NCBI RefSeq assembly: GCF_036345255.1
Contig: NZ_CP107783.1
Span: 7,557,001-7,621,000, forward strand
Source: Streptomyces sp. NBC_00569
GTDB lineage: Bacteria > Actinomycetota > Actinomycetes > Streptomycetales > Streptomycetaceae
DNA length: 64,000 nt
Direction: 5' to 3'
This document shows, one piece after another, positions 9,300-18,069 of the stretch. The first letter of the stretch is position 1, and every line of letters starts with the position of its first letter. The position numbers and the translations under genes were made by a program. The notes beneath the pieces are model-generated. The model worked only from the letters and a program-made list of their open reading frames with translations. It had not been told where the DNA came from and searched no databases.

Positions 9300-10373
9300 T
9301 CACGTTCTGAGTGTCCGGGGCGCCCCGGGGCCCGGCTTCCGCCTGGCGCGGAACACGGAGGCGGCCATCGTGATCACGATGCCGGCGACCGCCCACGCGG
9401 CCAGCACCAGAAGCGGCCCGGTGACCGCGTTGCCCTTGAAGTAGGCGATGGAGCGGGCCACCCAGGTACCCGCGCCCGGCGGCAGTGCCGGGCCGATCGC
9501 CTTCCAGAAGGGCGGCAGCATCGGCAGCGGGAAGGCGCCGCCCGCGCTCGGGTTGCCCGCGACCACCACGAGCAGGATCGCCAGGCCGATGCCCACGATG
9601 CCGAAGAGTCCCTGAAGGGCGAGCGTCGCGGCGCCGACCGCGAAGATGATCAGTGCGCCGAGCCCCCACAGCGCCATGATGCTGCCGGGCAGCGCGCCGA
9701 GGACCGGTCCGACGATCACGGCGCCGCCGAGCCCGCCGACGATCGACACGAGCGCCATGGTGACCAGCCGGATGACCGTGCGCCGCGGGTCGGCGGGTCG
9801 GGCGCCCGTGCTGATCGCCAGGACCGAGGCGCACAGATAGCCGCCGACGCACCAGCCGACGACCAGATAGAAGGACGACAGGCCGTCGAAGTCCTGAGGT
9901 GAGGCCGGAGCCACGTCGACGGTCCGCACCGTCCGGTGCTGGGCCGCCTCCAGTGCGGTGATGAGCCCGTCGAGTGCGGAGGAGAGGACGGTGCCGCCGC
10001 CGGAGGCGACCAGGAGGGTGTCGGTGGTGCCCCGGGGGTCGATGATCAGAGCCCCGTAGACGTCCCTGTTCATGACCTTGTCGCGGGCCGCGGCCGCCCC
10101 GGTGACCGTCCGCGGGTCGAGCGGACTGCCGGGGAGCCGGTCCAGCCGGTCCGCGGTCTGCTGTGCGACGGCCGGGACCGGCGCGGTGACACCGAACGCC
10201 ACGTCCTTCGGCTTCGGGTTGTGCAGGGCCCCCACATAGGAAGCGATGAAGAGCAGCTGGAGGGCGATCACGCCGATGACGAGCAGCGCGGCCCGCGGTG
10301 TGACGGCGCTCTTCACCTCGTCGGGGAAGGACCCGCGCGGGGGTCCGGGCGGGGTGTCGGCTGTCTGGGTCAT
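9300..10373 (-). CDS. YhgE/Pip-like (DUF3533-type) multispanning membrane protein
   Basis: A 357-aa membrane protein. One N-terminal span (LLVIGVIALQLLFIASYVG) leads into an extracytoplasmic domain of about 170 residues, followed by five or so C-terminal spans (FYLVVGWCVGGYLC, LVTMALVSIVGGLGGAVIV, IIFAVGAATLALQGLFGIVGIG, VLAAWAVAGIVITMAASVF). This is the topology of YhgE/Pip and ABC-2-like membrane proteins. The ATG at 10373 is used instead of an upstream GTG because the leader before it is not protein-like. Transcribed divergently from dnaE2. Function unknown; export or phage-receptor-like roles are known for relatives. Confidence 0.75.
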   Translation of the reverse strand: MTQTADTPPGPPRGSFPDEVKSAVTPRAALLVIGVIALQLLFIASYVGALHNPKPKDVAFGVTAPVPAVAQQTADRLDRLPGSPLDPRTVTGAAAARDKVMNRDVYGALIIDPRGTTDTLLVASGGGTVLSSALDGLITALEAAQHRTVRTVDVAPASPQDFDGLSSFYLVVGWCVGGYLCASVLAISTGARPADPRRTVIRLVTMALVSIVGGLGGAVIVGPVLGALPGSIMALWGLGALIIFAVGAATLALQGLFGIVGIGLAILLVVVAGNPSAGGAFPLPMLPPFWKAIGPALPPGAGTWVARSIAYFKGNAVTGPLLVLAAWAVAGIVITMAASVFRARRKPGPGAPRTLRT

Positions 10374-10456
10374 GCCCTCACGGTCCGGGGAGCCCGGTCC
10401 GTACGCAGGCGGGGTGGGTCTGAACGGGTGCCCGGGGCAGCGGCCCCGTCCGGATG

Positions 10457-10472
10457 TCGTACACACGTTCGA
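10457..10472. promoter_or_regulatory. SOS (LexA) box upstream of dnaE2
   Basis: TCGTACACACGTTCGA differs at one position from the actinobacterial LexA consensus TCGAACnnnnGTTCGA. It lies 66 bp before the dnaE2 start, in the divergent intergenic region, as expected for a damage-inducible mutasome operon. Confidence 0.8.
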
Positions 10473-10537
10473 TACTTGGTCTATGGTGGTGGTGGGGAGG
10501 CGAGGGCAGGTCGGTTCGAGGTGTGCAGGAGGTGCGC

Positions 10538-13500
10538 GTGCCAGGGTTCACGCATTTGCACACCGTCTCCGGGTTCTCCCTCAGATACGGGGCCTCGCAC
10601 CCGGAGCGGCTGGCCGGGCGTGCCTCCGAGCGGGGCATGGACGCGCTCGCCCTCACCGACCGGGACACCCTCGCGGGCTCGGTCAGGTTCGCCAAGGCCT
10701 GCGTGAAGGCAGGGGTACGGCCACTGTTCGGGACGGACCTCGCGGTGAGCGGCCCCCCGCCGACCGCCTCGGCCGCGTCGGGCCACGCCCCGGCCGAGCG
10801 GCGCAGGCAGCCCGTGCGCGGTGGTGCCTTCATCGACGAGTCGACCCCGCGCGTGACCTTCCTCGCCCGCGAGGGAGCGAGGGGCTGGGCCTCCCTGTGC
10901 CGTCTGGTCACCGCCGCCCACGCCACCGGCGAGCCCCGGCTGACCTGGGAGGACAACCACGGCGACGGTCTGACCGTGCTGCTCGGGCCCGCGTCCGACG
11001 TCGGCCGCGCGCTCGCCGCGGGCCGCCCCGACCGCGCCGCGCGCCTCCTCGCCCCCTGGCGCGAGATCTACGGCGACGCCCTGCGCCTCGAAGCCGTCCA
11101 CCACGGCCGCGAGGGCGCGGGCCCCGGATCCCTGCGCCTGGCCGCCCGCACCGTCGGCTTCGCCGCCGAACAGGGCATCCGCCCCGTCCTCACCAACGAC
11201 GTCCGGTACGCCGACCCGGGCCTCGGTCCGGTCGCCGACGTCCTCGACGCCGCGCGCCGCCTCGTCCCGGTCGACCCCCGGAAGGAACTCGACAGCGGAG
11301 AGCGCTGGCTGAAGGACGCCGACGCCATGCTGATGACGGCCGAACGGGTGGTGGAGGCGGCGGGCTTCCGCCGCGACGCCGCGTACCGGCTGCTCGAACA
11401 GACCAACGCCGCGGCGGCGGAATGCCGCGTCGATCCCGAGGACGACCTCGGCATCGGCTCCGTGCACTTCCCCGAACCGCGGCTCGTCGGCGCCGGTCGC
11501 CGCACCGCGCAGAGGGTCCTCGCGTCGCGGGCGGCGGCGGGGATGCTGCGCCTCGGGTACGACCGGAAACGGGAGTACTGGGAGCGCATGCACCGCGAGT
11601 TGGACATCATCGCCCACCACGGCTTCGCCACGTACTTCCTGACGGTGTCCCAAGTCGTCGACGACGTAAGGAACATGGGCATCCGGGTCGCCGCACGCGG
11701 CTCCGGCGCCGGGTCCCTGGTCAACCATCTGCTCGGCATCGCGCACGCGGACCCGGTCGAACACGGCCTCCTCATGGAGCGGTTCCTGTCCAAGCGCCGC
11801 TCCGTCCTGCCCGACATCGACATCGACGTGGAGTCCGCCCGGCGCCTGGAGGTCTACCGGGCGATCATCGGCCGGTTCGGCGCCGAGCGCGTCGCGACCG
11901 TCTCGATGCCGGAGACGTACCGCGTCCGCCATGCCGTACGCGATGTGGGCGCCGCTTTGTCCATGGACCCGGCCGACATCGACCGGATCGCCAAGTCCTT
12001 CCCGCACATCAGGGCCCGCGACGCGCGGGCCGCGCTGGAGGAATTGCCCGAACTGCGGGAACTGGCAGGGGAGTCCAGGCAGGGCGGGGACCGGTACGGA
12101 CGCATGTGGGAGCTGGTCGAGGCGCTCGACGCGCTGCCGCGCGGTATCGCCATGCACCCGTGCGGGGTGCTGCTCTCGGACGCCTCGCTGCTCGCCCGTA
12201 CGCCCGTCATGCCGACCAGCGGCGAGGGCTTCCCCATGTCGCAGTTCGACAAGGAGGACGTCGAGGACCTCGGCCTGCTCAAGCTCGACGTCCTCGGGGT
12301 GCGGATGCAGTCGGCGATGGCGCACGCGGTCGCGGAGACCGAGCGGGCGACCGGCTCCACGGTGGACCTGGACGCGGTGGCGCCCGGTGACCCGGAGACG
12401 TACCGGCTCATCAAGTCCACCGAGACGCTGGGCTGTTTCCAGATCGAGTCCCCGGGCCAGAGGGACCTGGTGGGGCGGCTCCAGCCGGCCACCTTCCACG
12501 ACCTCGTGGTGGACATCTCGCTGTTCCGCCCGGGTCCCGTCGCCGCCGACATGGTGCGGCCGTTCATCGAGGCGCGGCACGGGCGCGCCCCGGTCCGCTA
12601 TCCGCACCGCGACCTGGAGGGGCCCCTGAAGGAGACGTACGGGGTCGTCGTCTTCCACGAGCAGATCATCGAGATCGTGAACATCATGACGGGATGCGGC
12701 CGCGACGAGGCGGACCGGGTCAGGCGGGGGCTGTCCGACCCCGATGCGCAGGGGCGCATCCGGTTCTGGTTCGCACAGCAGGCGGCGGCGCACGGATACG
12801 ACGCCGAGACCATCGCCCGCACCTGGGAGATCGTCGAGGCCTTCGGGTCGTACGGGTTCTGCAAGGCGCACGCCGTCGCCTTCGCGGTGCCGACCTATCA
12901 GTCGGCGTGGCTGAAGGCCCATCACCCGGCCGCGTTCTACGCGGGGTTGCTCACGCACGACCCCGGGATGTACCCGAAGCGGCTGATCCTCGCGGACGCG
13001 CGGCGCCGCGGGGTGCCGGTCCTTCCCTTGGACGTGAACAAGTCCGCGGTCACTCACCGTATCGAACTGGTGTCCGATAAAGGGGGCGGCGGTCGCGAGA
13101 GCGGCGGTCGCGAGGACGGTGGTCGCAAAGAGGAGAAGTGGGGTGTGCGGCTCGCGCTCTCCGACGTGCACGGGATCAGCGAGGCCGAGGCGGCCCGCAT
13201 CGAGGAGGGGCAGCCGTACTCCTCGCTGCTCGACTTCTGGGAGCGGGCGAGGCCCAGCCGGCCACTCGCGCAGCGGCTCGCCCAGGTCGGCGGGCTCGAC
13301 GCGTTCGGCGCCAACCGGCGTGACCTGCAACTGCACCTGACGGAACTGCACCGGGGAACGCGCGGGCCCCGGGGTGCCCGCGGTGCCCAACTGCCTCTGT
13401 CCGGCGGCCACGGGACCGCGCCGGCCGGGCTGCCCGACCTCGGCGACGCCGAGCGGCTCAGCGCCGAACTCGGGGTGCTCGGGATGGACGCCTCCCGCCA

Positions 13501-14053
13501 TCTCATGGGCGACCACGAGAAGTTCCTCGAGGAGCTGGGGGTGCTGACAGCGCGCCGCCTGCGTGAGGCCGAGCACGGCAGGGTCGTACTGGTCGCGGGC
13601 GCCAAGGTCGCCACGCAGACCCCGCCGATCCGCTCCGGCAAGCGCGTCATCTTCACGACCCTGGACGACGGCACGGGCCTGGTCGACCTGGCCTTCTTCG
13701 ACGACGCGCACGCCGCGTGCGCGCACACCGTCTTCCACTCGTGGCTGCTCCTCGTCCGCGGCACGGTCCAGCGGCGCGGCCCGCGCAGCCTCAGCGTGGT
13801 GGGCGCGGCCGCGTGGAACCTCGCGGACCTGGTGGAGGTGCGCCGGCAGGGCGGCCTCGACGCGGTGGCGCTGCGGCTGGCGGAGCCGCCCGAACAGCCG
13901 CCGTCCGACGAGGACGACCCGGTCGACGGCCGCCGCATCCGCATGGCCACCGGATACGAGATGCACCCCTGGGCCGACCTGCGCCCGGCGGGCGACGGTC
14001 AGTCCGGGCCACCGCGCAAACTGTGGCACCAGAGCCCCGGGAGCGCGGGATGA
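10538..14053 (+). CDS. dnaE2: Error-prone DNA polymerase DnaE2
   Basis: C-family DNA polymerase for damage-induced mutagenic translesion synthesis, 1,171 aa from the GTG at 10538 (AGGAGG at 10527-10532). The N-terminal PHP domain starts at once (FTHLHTVSGFSLRYGASHP, residues 4-22). The palm acids are in LPDIDID (Asp426, Asp428). Thumb and finger signatures are SQFDKEDVEDLGLLKLDVLG and YGVVVFHEQIIEI; a C-terminal OB-fold (RVIFTTLDDGTGLVDLAFF) ends the protein. A short Gly/Arg-rich insertion (GGGGRESGGREDGGRKEEK) interrupts the C-terminal part. The stop overlaps the next gene by ATGA, and an SOS box lies upstream. Confidence 0.96.
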   Translation: MPGFTHLHTVSGFSLRYGASHPERLAGRASERGMDALALTDRDTLAGSVRFAKACVKAGVRPLFGTDLAVSGPPPTASAASGHAPAERRRQPVRGGAFIDESTPRVTFLAREGARGWASLCRLVTAAHATGEPRLTWEDNHGDGLTVLLGPASDVGRALAAGRPDRAARLLAPWREIYGDALRLEAVHHGREGAGPGSLRLAARTVGFAAEQGIRPVLTNDVRYADPGLGPVADVLDAARRLVPVDPRKELDSGERWLKDADAMLMTAERVVEAAGFRRDAAYRLLEQTNAAAAECRVDPEDDLGIGSVHFPEPRLVGAGRRTAQRVLASRAAAGMLRLGYDRKREYWERMHRELDIIAHHGFATYFLTVSQVVDDVRNMGIRVAARGSGAGSLVNHLLGIAHADPVEHGLLMERFLSKRRSVLPDIDIDVESARRLEVYRAIIGRFGAERVATVSMPETYRVRHAVRDVGAALSMDPADIDRIAKSFPHIRARDARAALEELPELRELAGESRQGGDRYGRMWELVEALDALPRGIAMHPCGVLLSDASLLARTPVMPTSGEGFPMSQFDKEDVEDLGLLKLDVLGVRMQSAMAHAVAETERATGSTVDLDAVAPGDPETYRLIKSTETLGCFQIESPGQRDLVGRLQPATFHDLVVDISLFRPGPVAADMVRPFIEARHGRAPVRYPHRDLEGPLKETYGVVVFHEQIIEIVNIMTGCGRDEADRVRRGLSDPDAQGRIRFWFAQQAAAHGYDAETIARTWEIVEAFGSYGFCKAHAVAFAVPTYQSAWLKAHHPAAFYAGLLTHDPGMYPKRLILADARRRGVPVLPLDVNKSAVTHRIELVSDKGGGGRESGGREDGGRKEEKWGVRLALSDVHGISEAEAARIEEGQPYSSLLDFWERARPSRPLAQRLAQVGGLDAFGANRRDLQLHLTELHRGTRGPRGARGAQLPLSGGHGTAPAGLPDLGDAERLSAELGVLGMDASRHLMGDHEKFLEELGVLTARRLREAEHGRVVLVAGAKVATQTPPIRSGKRVIFTTLDDGTGLVDLAFFDDAHAACAHTVFHSWLLLVRGTVQRRGPRSLSVVGAAAWNLADLVEVRRQGGLDAVALRLAEPPEQPPSDEDDPVDGRRIRMATGYEMHPWADLRPAGDGQSGPPRKLWHQSPGSAG

Positions 14054-15024
14054 CCACTCTGTACGTACGGTTCCTGCTGCCGCCCATGTACGAGGCGGTG
14101 CTGCCCCAACTGATCGCTCTGCTGGGCGAGTTCAGCCCGACGGTCGAGGCGCTGCCGCCCGACGCAGCCCTCGTGGACCTGGGCGGGGCGGTGCGCTACT
14201 TCGGGCGGGACGCCGTCGAACTCGCCGCGGTGATCAGGGTGCGGGCGCTCGCCCTGTACGGGGTGGAGTGTGTGATCGGCGCGGGCCCCGGCCCGATGCT
14301 GGCGCGGATGGCGGCGCGGACGGCCTCGCCCGGGGTGACCAGGGTGGTTCCGGGAGACCCCGGCGCCGTGGCGGAGTTCCTCGCCGGGCAGCCGGTCGCC
14401 GCGCTGCCCGGCGTCGGCGCCGCCACCGCCCGCACCCTGTGCGAATACGGGCTCGACACCGTCGACAGGGTGGCGGCCGCCCCGCAGGGCACCCTGCAAC
14501 GGCTCACCACCGCCCGCATCGGCCGTGAACTGCACGAGAGGGCGCGCGGCGTCGACCGCACCCGGGTCACCCCCAACGCCGCCACGCGGTCCACCGCCGC
14601 CGAACGCCCCTTCCCGCGCGACGAACTCGACCCGTACCGGCACCGCCGCGCCCTGCTCTCCCTCGCCGACGAGCTGGGTGCCCGGCTCCGAGACGGGAAG
14701 CAGGTGTGCCGCTCGCTGACCCTCACCGTGCGCTACGCCGACCGGTCCACGACGACCCGCAGCCGTACGCTTCCCGAGCCCACCGCGCACACGACCGCGC
14801 TGTCCACGGCCGCGTACCGGATGTACGAGGCGCTCGGCCTGCAGCGGGCCAGGGTGCGGGCGCTCGGTCTGCGGGCGGAGGGGCTCCGCCCGGTGGAGGG
14901 TTCCGCCCGCCAGCTGACCTTCGACCCCGCGGACGAGAAGGCGCGGGCGCTGGAGGCGGTGGCCGACCGGGCCCGGGCGCGGTTCGGACCCGGGGCGATC
15001 GTGCCCGGCCGGCTCGCGGCGTGA
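14050..15024 (+). CDS. Y-family DNA polymerase-like protein, catalytically degenerate (ImuB-type)
   Basis: A 324-aa DinB/UmuC-superfamily protein translationally coupled to dnaE2. The active polymerase motifs are missing: the N-terminal D-x-D-x-F-F metal motif is replaced by LYVRFLLPPMYEAVLP, and the SIDE motif by AALVDLGGAVRYFG. The helix-hairpin-helix (LPGVGAATARTL) and little-finger domains remain. A QLTF sequence at 288-291 resembles the beta-clamp peptide. This fits ImuB, which bridges DnaE2 and the sliding clamp without synthesising DNA. No imuA' gene lies next to it. Confidence 0.88.
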   Translation: MTTLYVRFLLPPMYEAVLPQLIALLGEFSPTVEALPPDAALVDLGGAVRYFGRDAVELAAVIRVRALALYGVECVIGAGPGPMLARMAARTASPGVTRVVPGDPGAVAEFLAGQPVAALPGVGAATARTLCEYGLDTVDRVAAAPQGTLQRLTTARIGRELHERARGVDRTRVTPNAATRSTAAERPFPRDELDPYRHRRALLSLADELGARLRDGKQVCRSLTLTVRYADRSTTTRSRTLPEPTAHTTALSTAAYRMYEALGLQRARVRALGLRAEGLRPVEGSARQLTFDPADEKARALEAVADRARARFGPGAIVPGRLAA

Positions 15025-15028
15025 GCCC

Positions 15029-15403
15029 CTACCGGGCCCAGGGCGGAGTGACGCGCGAGCCGTCGGCCAGCACGGCCTCCAGGCCCACGGACGTCGTGAC
15101 CCACATGGCGGCGGGCAGGTCGCCCGGGTTCTCGACGGTGAGGGTCGCGCCCGGATTGACGATCGCGGTGTCGCCCGCGGCGAGCGTGTCCGTGCGCCCG
15201 TCGACCGTGAAGCGCAGGCTGCCGCTGAGCACGTGCAGGATCTCCTCGCGGGACACCGTGTGGGCGACACCCGGGGTGCCCGCCGGGATCTCGGCCCGCC
15301 AGGCGCACAGCTCCTTGCTGCCGGTGGCGGGCTTGGCGTACGAGACGAAACGGACGCCGTGCATCTCGTGGACGGCGGCTTCGGACGCGCGGACGACTGG
15401 CAT
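15029..15403 (-). CDS. Single-domain cupin protein
   Basis: A 124-aa beta-barrel protein. The cupin-2 core is visible: SREEILHVLSGSLRFTVDGRTDTLAAGDTAIVNPG, then VENPGDLPAAMWVTTS. The canonical metal-binding His pair of motif 1 is poorly kept (only HTVSREE and H of ILHVL). GGGGAG precedes the ATG at 15403. It is divergently transcribed from the MarR gene, with three operator-like repeats between them, so it is probably the regulator's target. A ligand-sensing or small-molecule-modifying role is inferred. Confidence 0.88.
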   Translation of the reverse strand: MPVVRASEAAVHEMHGVRFVSYAKPATGSKELCAWRAEIPAGTPGVAHTVSREEILHVLSGSLRFTVDGRTDTLAAGDTAIVNPGATLTVENPGDLPAAMWVTTSVGLEAVLADGSRVTPPWAR

Positions 15404-15455
15404 GGCGACTCCCCGTGGTTCGGCCGGCCAAGTGGCTCGGCCGGCCAGTCGAATG

Positions 15456-15512
15456 GTCAAGCAACTTGACTACATAGTCAGGCAGCTTGACCAAATCGTC
15501 AAGGGTGTTTGA
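15456..15512. promoter_or_regulatory. Three phased MarR-type operators
   Basis: GTCAAGCAACTTGAC (15456-15470), GTCAGGCAGCTTGAC (15477-15491) and the weaker GTCAAGGGTGTTTGA (15498-15512). The centres are exactly 21 bp apart, two helical turns, so all face one side of the DNA. The last copy touches the regulator's own start, suggesting autorepression. Confidence 0.75.
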
Positions 15513-15967
15513 ATGGCTCCGTGCAGAACTCCGAGGCCATGGCCCTCTCCGCCGCCCTGCTCTCCGCCGCCGGGGAACTGACGCAACGCATCCATGAAGG
15601 GGTCGTCGCCCGCGGCTTCGAGGGGCTGCGGCCCGCACACGGATTCGCGTTCGCGCGGCTCTCCTGGGGCGGCGCGACCGCCACCGACCTCGCCGCGCAT
15701 CTGGGGGTCACCAAGCAGGCCGCGAGCCAGCTCGTCGACGAGCTGGTGCGCAAGGGCTACGTCGAGCGCCGGCCTCACCCGGACGACGCCCGCGCCCGGC
15801 TCGTCGTCATGACCGAACGCGGCTGGGCGTGCGCGCGGGCCGCGGAGGAGTCCGCCGCCGACGCGGTGCGACCGTGGGTCGAGCGGCTCGGTGAGCGCAA
15901 GGCCCGGGTGCTGCTCGACCAGTTGACCGCCGTCGCGCCCGACGGGCCCATCAGGCCCACCTGGTGA
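15509..15967 (+). CDS. MarR-family transcriptional regulator
   Basis: A winged-helix dimeric repressor of 152 aa from the TTG at 15509; a GTG at 15521 and an ATG at 15539 are alternative starts and no clear ribosome site decides. The DNA-binding core is ATATDLAAHLGVTKQAASQLVDELVRKGYVERRPHPDDARARLVVMTERG, the standard recognition helix plus wing (DDAR). It probably controls the divergent cupin gene and itself through the three repeats between them. The inducer is unknown. Confidence 0.92.
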   Translation: MNGSVQNSEAMALSAALLSAAGELTQRIHEGVVARGFEGLRPAHGFAFARLSWGGATATDLAAHLGVTKQAASQLVDELVRKGYVERRPHPDDARARLVVMTERGWACARAAEESAADAVRPWVERLGERKARVLLDQLTAVAPDGPIRPTW

Positions 15968-16011
15968 CATCACGTCAGCATCGGGAGCGTCCAGTCGACA
16001 CGAAGAGTTTT

Positions 16012-16054
16012 TACTGACGCGTAACTTCACTCTTTTACTACTGGCGCGTAATTT
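16012..16054. promoter_or_regulatory. Direct repeat pair in lipase promoter
   Basis: TACTGACGCGTAACTT (16012-16027) and TACTGGCGCGTAATTT (16039-16054) differ at two of 16 positions and start 27 bp apart. They stand in an AT-richer patch 85-130 bp before the lipase gene, where an activator site is expected. Confidence 0.5.
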
Positions 16055-16139
16055 ACTGGCAGTACAGCATCCTCGTGATCCGGATCACAGGGCACGCACC
16101 CCACATCGCCACTCCCTTGAGCCGCAAGGAGATCACACG

Positions 16140-17003
16140 ATGCTGCCCCGGAACTGGAAACGTGCGGTCAGATCCCTGACCGCGGCCCTGTTGCTCACGG
16201 CCGCGGCCACCGCGGTCCCCGCCGCCGCCCACGCCGCCGCCCCCAGCAGAGGCTGGAACAACTACAGCTGCAAGCCGTCCGCCGCCCACCCGCGCCCCGT
16301 CGTCCTCGTCCACGGCACCTTCGGGAACTCCGTCGACAACTGGCTCGTCCTCGCCCCCTACCTGGTGAACCGCGGCTACTGCGTCTTCTCGCTCGACTAC
16401 GGACAGCTGCCCGGCGTCCCGCTGTTCAACGGCCTCGGCCCGATCGACAAGTCGGCGGGCCAGCTCGACACGTTCGTCGACAAGGTGCTCGCCGCCACCG
16501 GCGCCCCCAAGGCCGACCTCGTCGGCCACTCGCAGGGCGGCATGATGCCCCGCTACTACCTCAAGTTCCTCGGCGGCGCCGCGAAGGTGAACTCCCTCGT
16601 CGGTATCGCGCCCGACAACCACGGCACCACCCTGAACGGCCTGACCAATCTCCTGCCGTACTTCCCCGGGGCCGGTGACCTGCTGACCCTCGCCACCCCC
16701 GGCCTCGCCGACCAGATGGCGGGCTCCCCGTTCATCACCAAGCTCAACCAGGGCGGGGACACCGTCCCAGGCGTCCACTACACCGTCATCGCGACCAAGT
16801 ACGACGAGGTCGTCACCCCGTACGGCACCCAGTTCCTGAGCGGCCCCGACGTCCACAACGTCAAGCTCCAGGACCTGTGCGCCGTAGACCTGTCCGAGCA
16901 CGTCGCCATCGGCACCATCGACCGCGTCGCCTTCCACGAGGTCGCGAACGCCCTCGACCCGGCCCACGCCACCGCCACCACCTGCGCCTCGGCGGTGAGT
17001 TGA
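16140..17003 (+). CDS. Secreted alpha/beta-hydrolase lipase (class 2)
   Basis: Extracellular triacylglycerol lipase/esterase of 287 aa. A Sec signal peptide ends near AHAAA. The oxyanion region PVVLVHGTFGNSVDNW and nucleophile elbow GHSQGG (Ser131) are typical of the class 2 actinobacterial lipases; the late acids and His lie near DVHNVKLQD and SEHVAIG. AAGGAG sits 8 bp before the ATG. Transcribed alone, convergent with the LPMO gene and separated from it by a shared terminator. A direct-repeat pair upstream may bind an activator. Confidence 0.92.
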   Translation: MLPRNWKRAVRSLTAALLLTAAATAVPAAAHAAAPSRGWNNYSCKPSAAHPRPVVLVHGTFGNSVDNWLVLAPYLVNRGYCVFSLDYGQLPGVPLFNGLGPIDKSAGQLDTFVDKVLAATGAPKADLVGHSQGGMMPRYYLKFLGGAAKVNSLVGIAPDNHGTTLNGLTNLLPYFPGAGDLLTLATPGLADQMAGSPFITKLNQGGDTVPGVHYTVIATKYDEVVTPYGTQFLSGPDVHNVKLQDLCAVDLSEHVAIGTIDRVAFHEVANALDPAHATATTCASAVS

Positions 17004-17028
17004 GCCCGGAGCAGCGAGAGAGGCAAAA

Positions 17029-17068
17029 GGGCCGCCGTCCCCAGGAGTGGGCAGGGGGACGGCGGCCC
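17029..17068. terminator. Bidirectional terminator hairpin
   Basis: A perfect 14-bp stem (GGGCCGCCGTCCCC) with a 12-base loop between the convergent lipase and LPMO genes. AAAA before the stem gives a U-run on the minus strand. Confidence 0.85.
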
Positions 17069-17079
17069 GGCTGTGGGCG

Positions 17080-18069
17080 TCAGCGACTGTGGCGCCCGCC
17101 CGCCACGGAGCGGCGCCGCACCGACGCGAACATCGTCGCGGCACCGACCGCCAGGACCGCGGCGCCGCCCATCGCGATGTACGGGGTGGTGCTGTCGCCG
17201 CCGGTCTCGGCGAGGTTCTCGTCGGCGAGAGGCTTCGTGACGCCGCCCTTCGCCTCGGGCCCGCTGCCGCCCGTCGAGGCATCGGCGGCCGGCGCCGCGG
17301 ACTCCTCGGCCTGCGGCTCGGCGCTGCCCCCGGCGGCATCGTGGTGGTGCTCCACGGACGACTTGCCCGCGCCGTCCGCGATCTCCTGGTCGGAGGGCGC
17401 GGAGGCGGTGGGAGCGGTCGCACCGGCCCCGCTGTCCTTGCCGAACACCACGTCGGAGCAGGTGTAGAAGGCCTCGGGGGAGTCGGAGCGCTGCCAGATC
17501 GAGTAGATGAGGTGGCGGCCCGACCGCGCCGGGACGTCACCGTCGAAGACGTAGTCGCCGTTCTCCATCTTCGGGTCGGTGACCTTGACGAAGGGCTGCG
17601 CCTCCAGGTCCGACCACTTCAGCGGCTTCGTCGGGTCGTACGAGTCCTTGGTGATGTACAGCTCGAACGAGCCCTTGTGCGGGGCCGTTCCCTTGTAGTG
17701 GAACGTGTGGCTGCCCGCCGACATCGGGCTCGACGGCCAGTCGGCGCGCGGAAGATCGAGCCCCTTGTACTTGTCGTTGCCCGCGCTGCACAGCTTGCCG
17801 TCGGGGATGATCTCCTTCGACTTGCCCGCGGCGTTCGCGATGTTGACCGCGTTCCAGTCGTAGAAGGCCTGCGCGCCACTGGCCGCGACGGCGGCCTTGC
17901 ACGCCGCGGACTGCGGGCTCTCCGGGCCCTCCGCGTAGCAGGCGGAGACGCGGCTGACCGGGTCCGTCATCGAGCCGTGCGCCGACGCGGGCGCGGCGGC
18001 CAGCGCGGTCAGGGCGAACGGGACGGCACCTGCGACGGCGAACGTGGCGGCCTTGCGGCGAACTGACAT
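17080..18069 (-). CDS. AA10 lytic polysaccharide monooxygenase with LAETG sorting signal
   Basis: Copper-dependent chitin/cellulose-oxidising enzyme, 329 aa. The signal peptide ends before His31, which becomes the N-terminal copper-brace His; the second copper His is His131 (GTAPHKGSFELYIT). Catalytic domain about 31-225 (HGSMTDPVSRV, CSDVVFG). A Pro/Ala/Glu-rich linker follows, then LAETG at 286-290, a hydrophobic segment and RRR. That is a complete class E sortase signal, so the enzyme should be attached to peptidoglycan. AGGAGT precedes the ATG. No carbohydrate-binding module is present. Confidence 0.94.
   Translation of the reverse strand: MSVRRKAATFAVAGAVPFALTALAAAPASAHGSMTDPVSRVSACYAEGPESPQSAACKAAVAASGAQAFYDWNAVNIANAAGKSKEIIPDGKLCSAGNDKYKGLDLPRADWPSSPMSAGSHTFHYKGTAPHKGSFELYITKDSYDPTKPLKWSDLEAQPFVKVTDPKMENGDYVFDGDVPARSGRHLIYSIWQRSDSPEAFYTCSDVVFGKDSGAGATAPTASAPSDQEIADGAGKSSVEHHHDAAGGSAEPQAEESAAPAADASTGGSGPEAKGGVTKPLADENLAETGGDSTTPYIAMGGAAVLAVGAATMFASVRRRSVAGGRHSR

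Noticed and set aside
10481..14029. Long open frame of 1,182 codons antisense to dnaE2
   Set aside because: High-GC antisense shadow: composition is Arg/Gly/Val/Asp-rich without domains, and the plus strand encodes a complete DnaE2.
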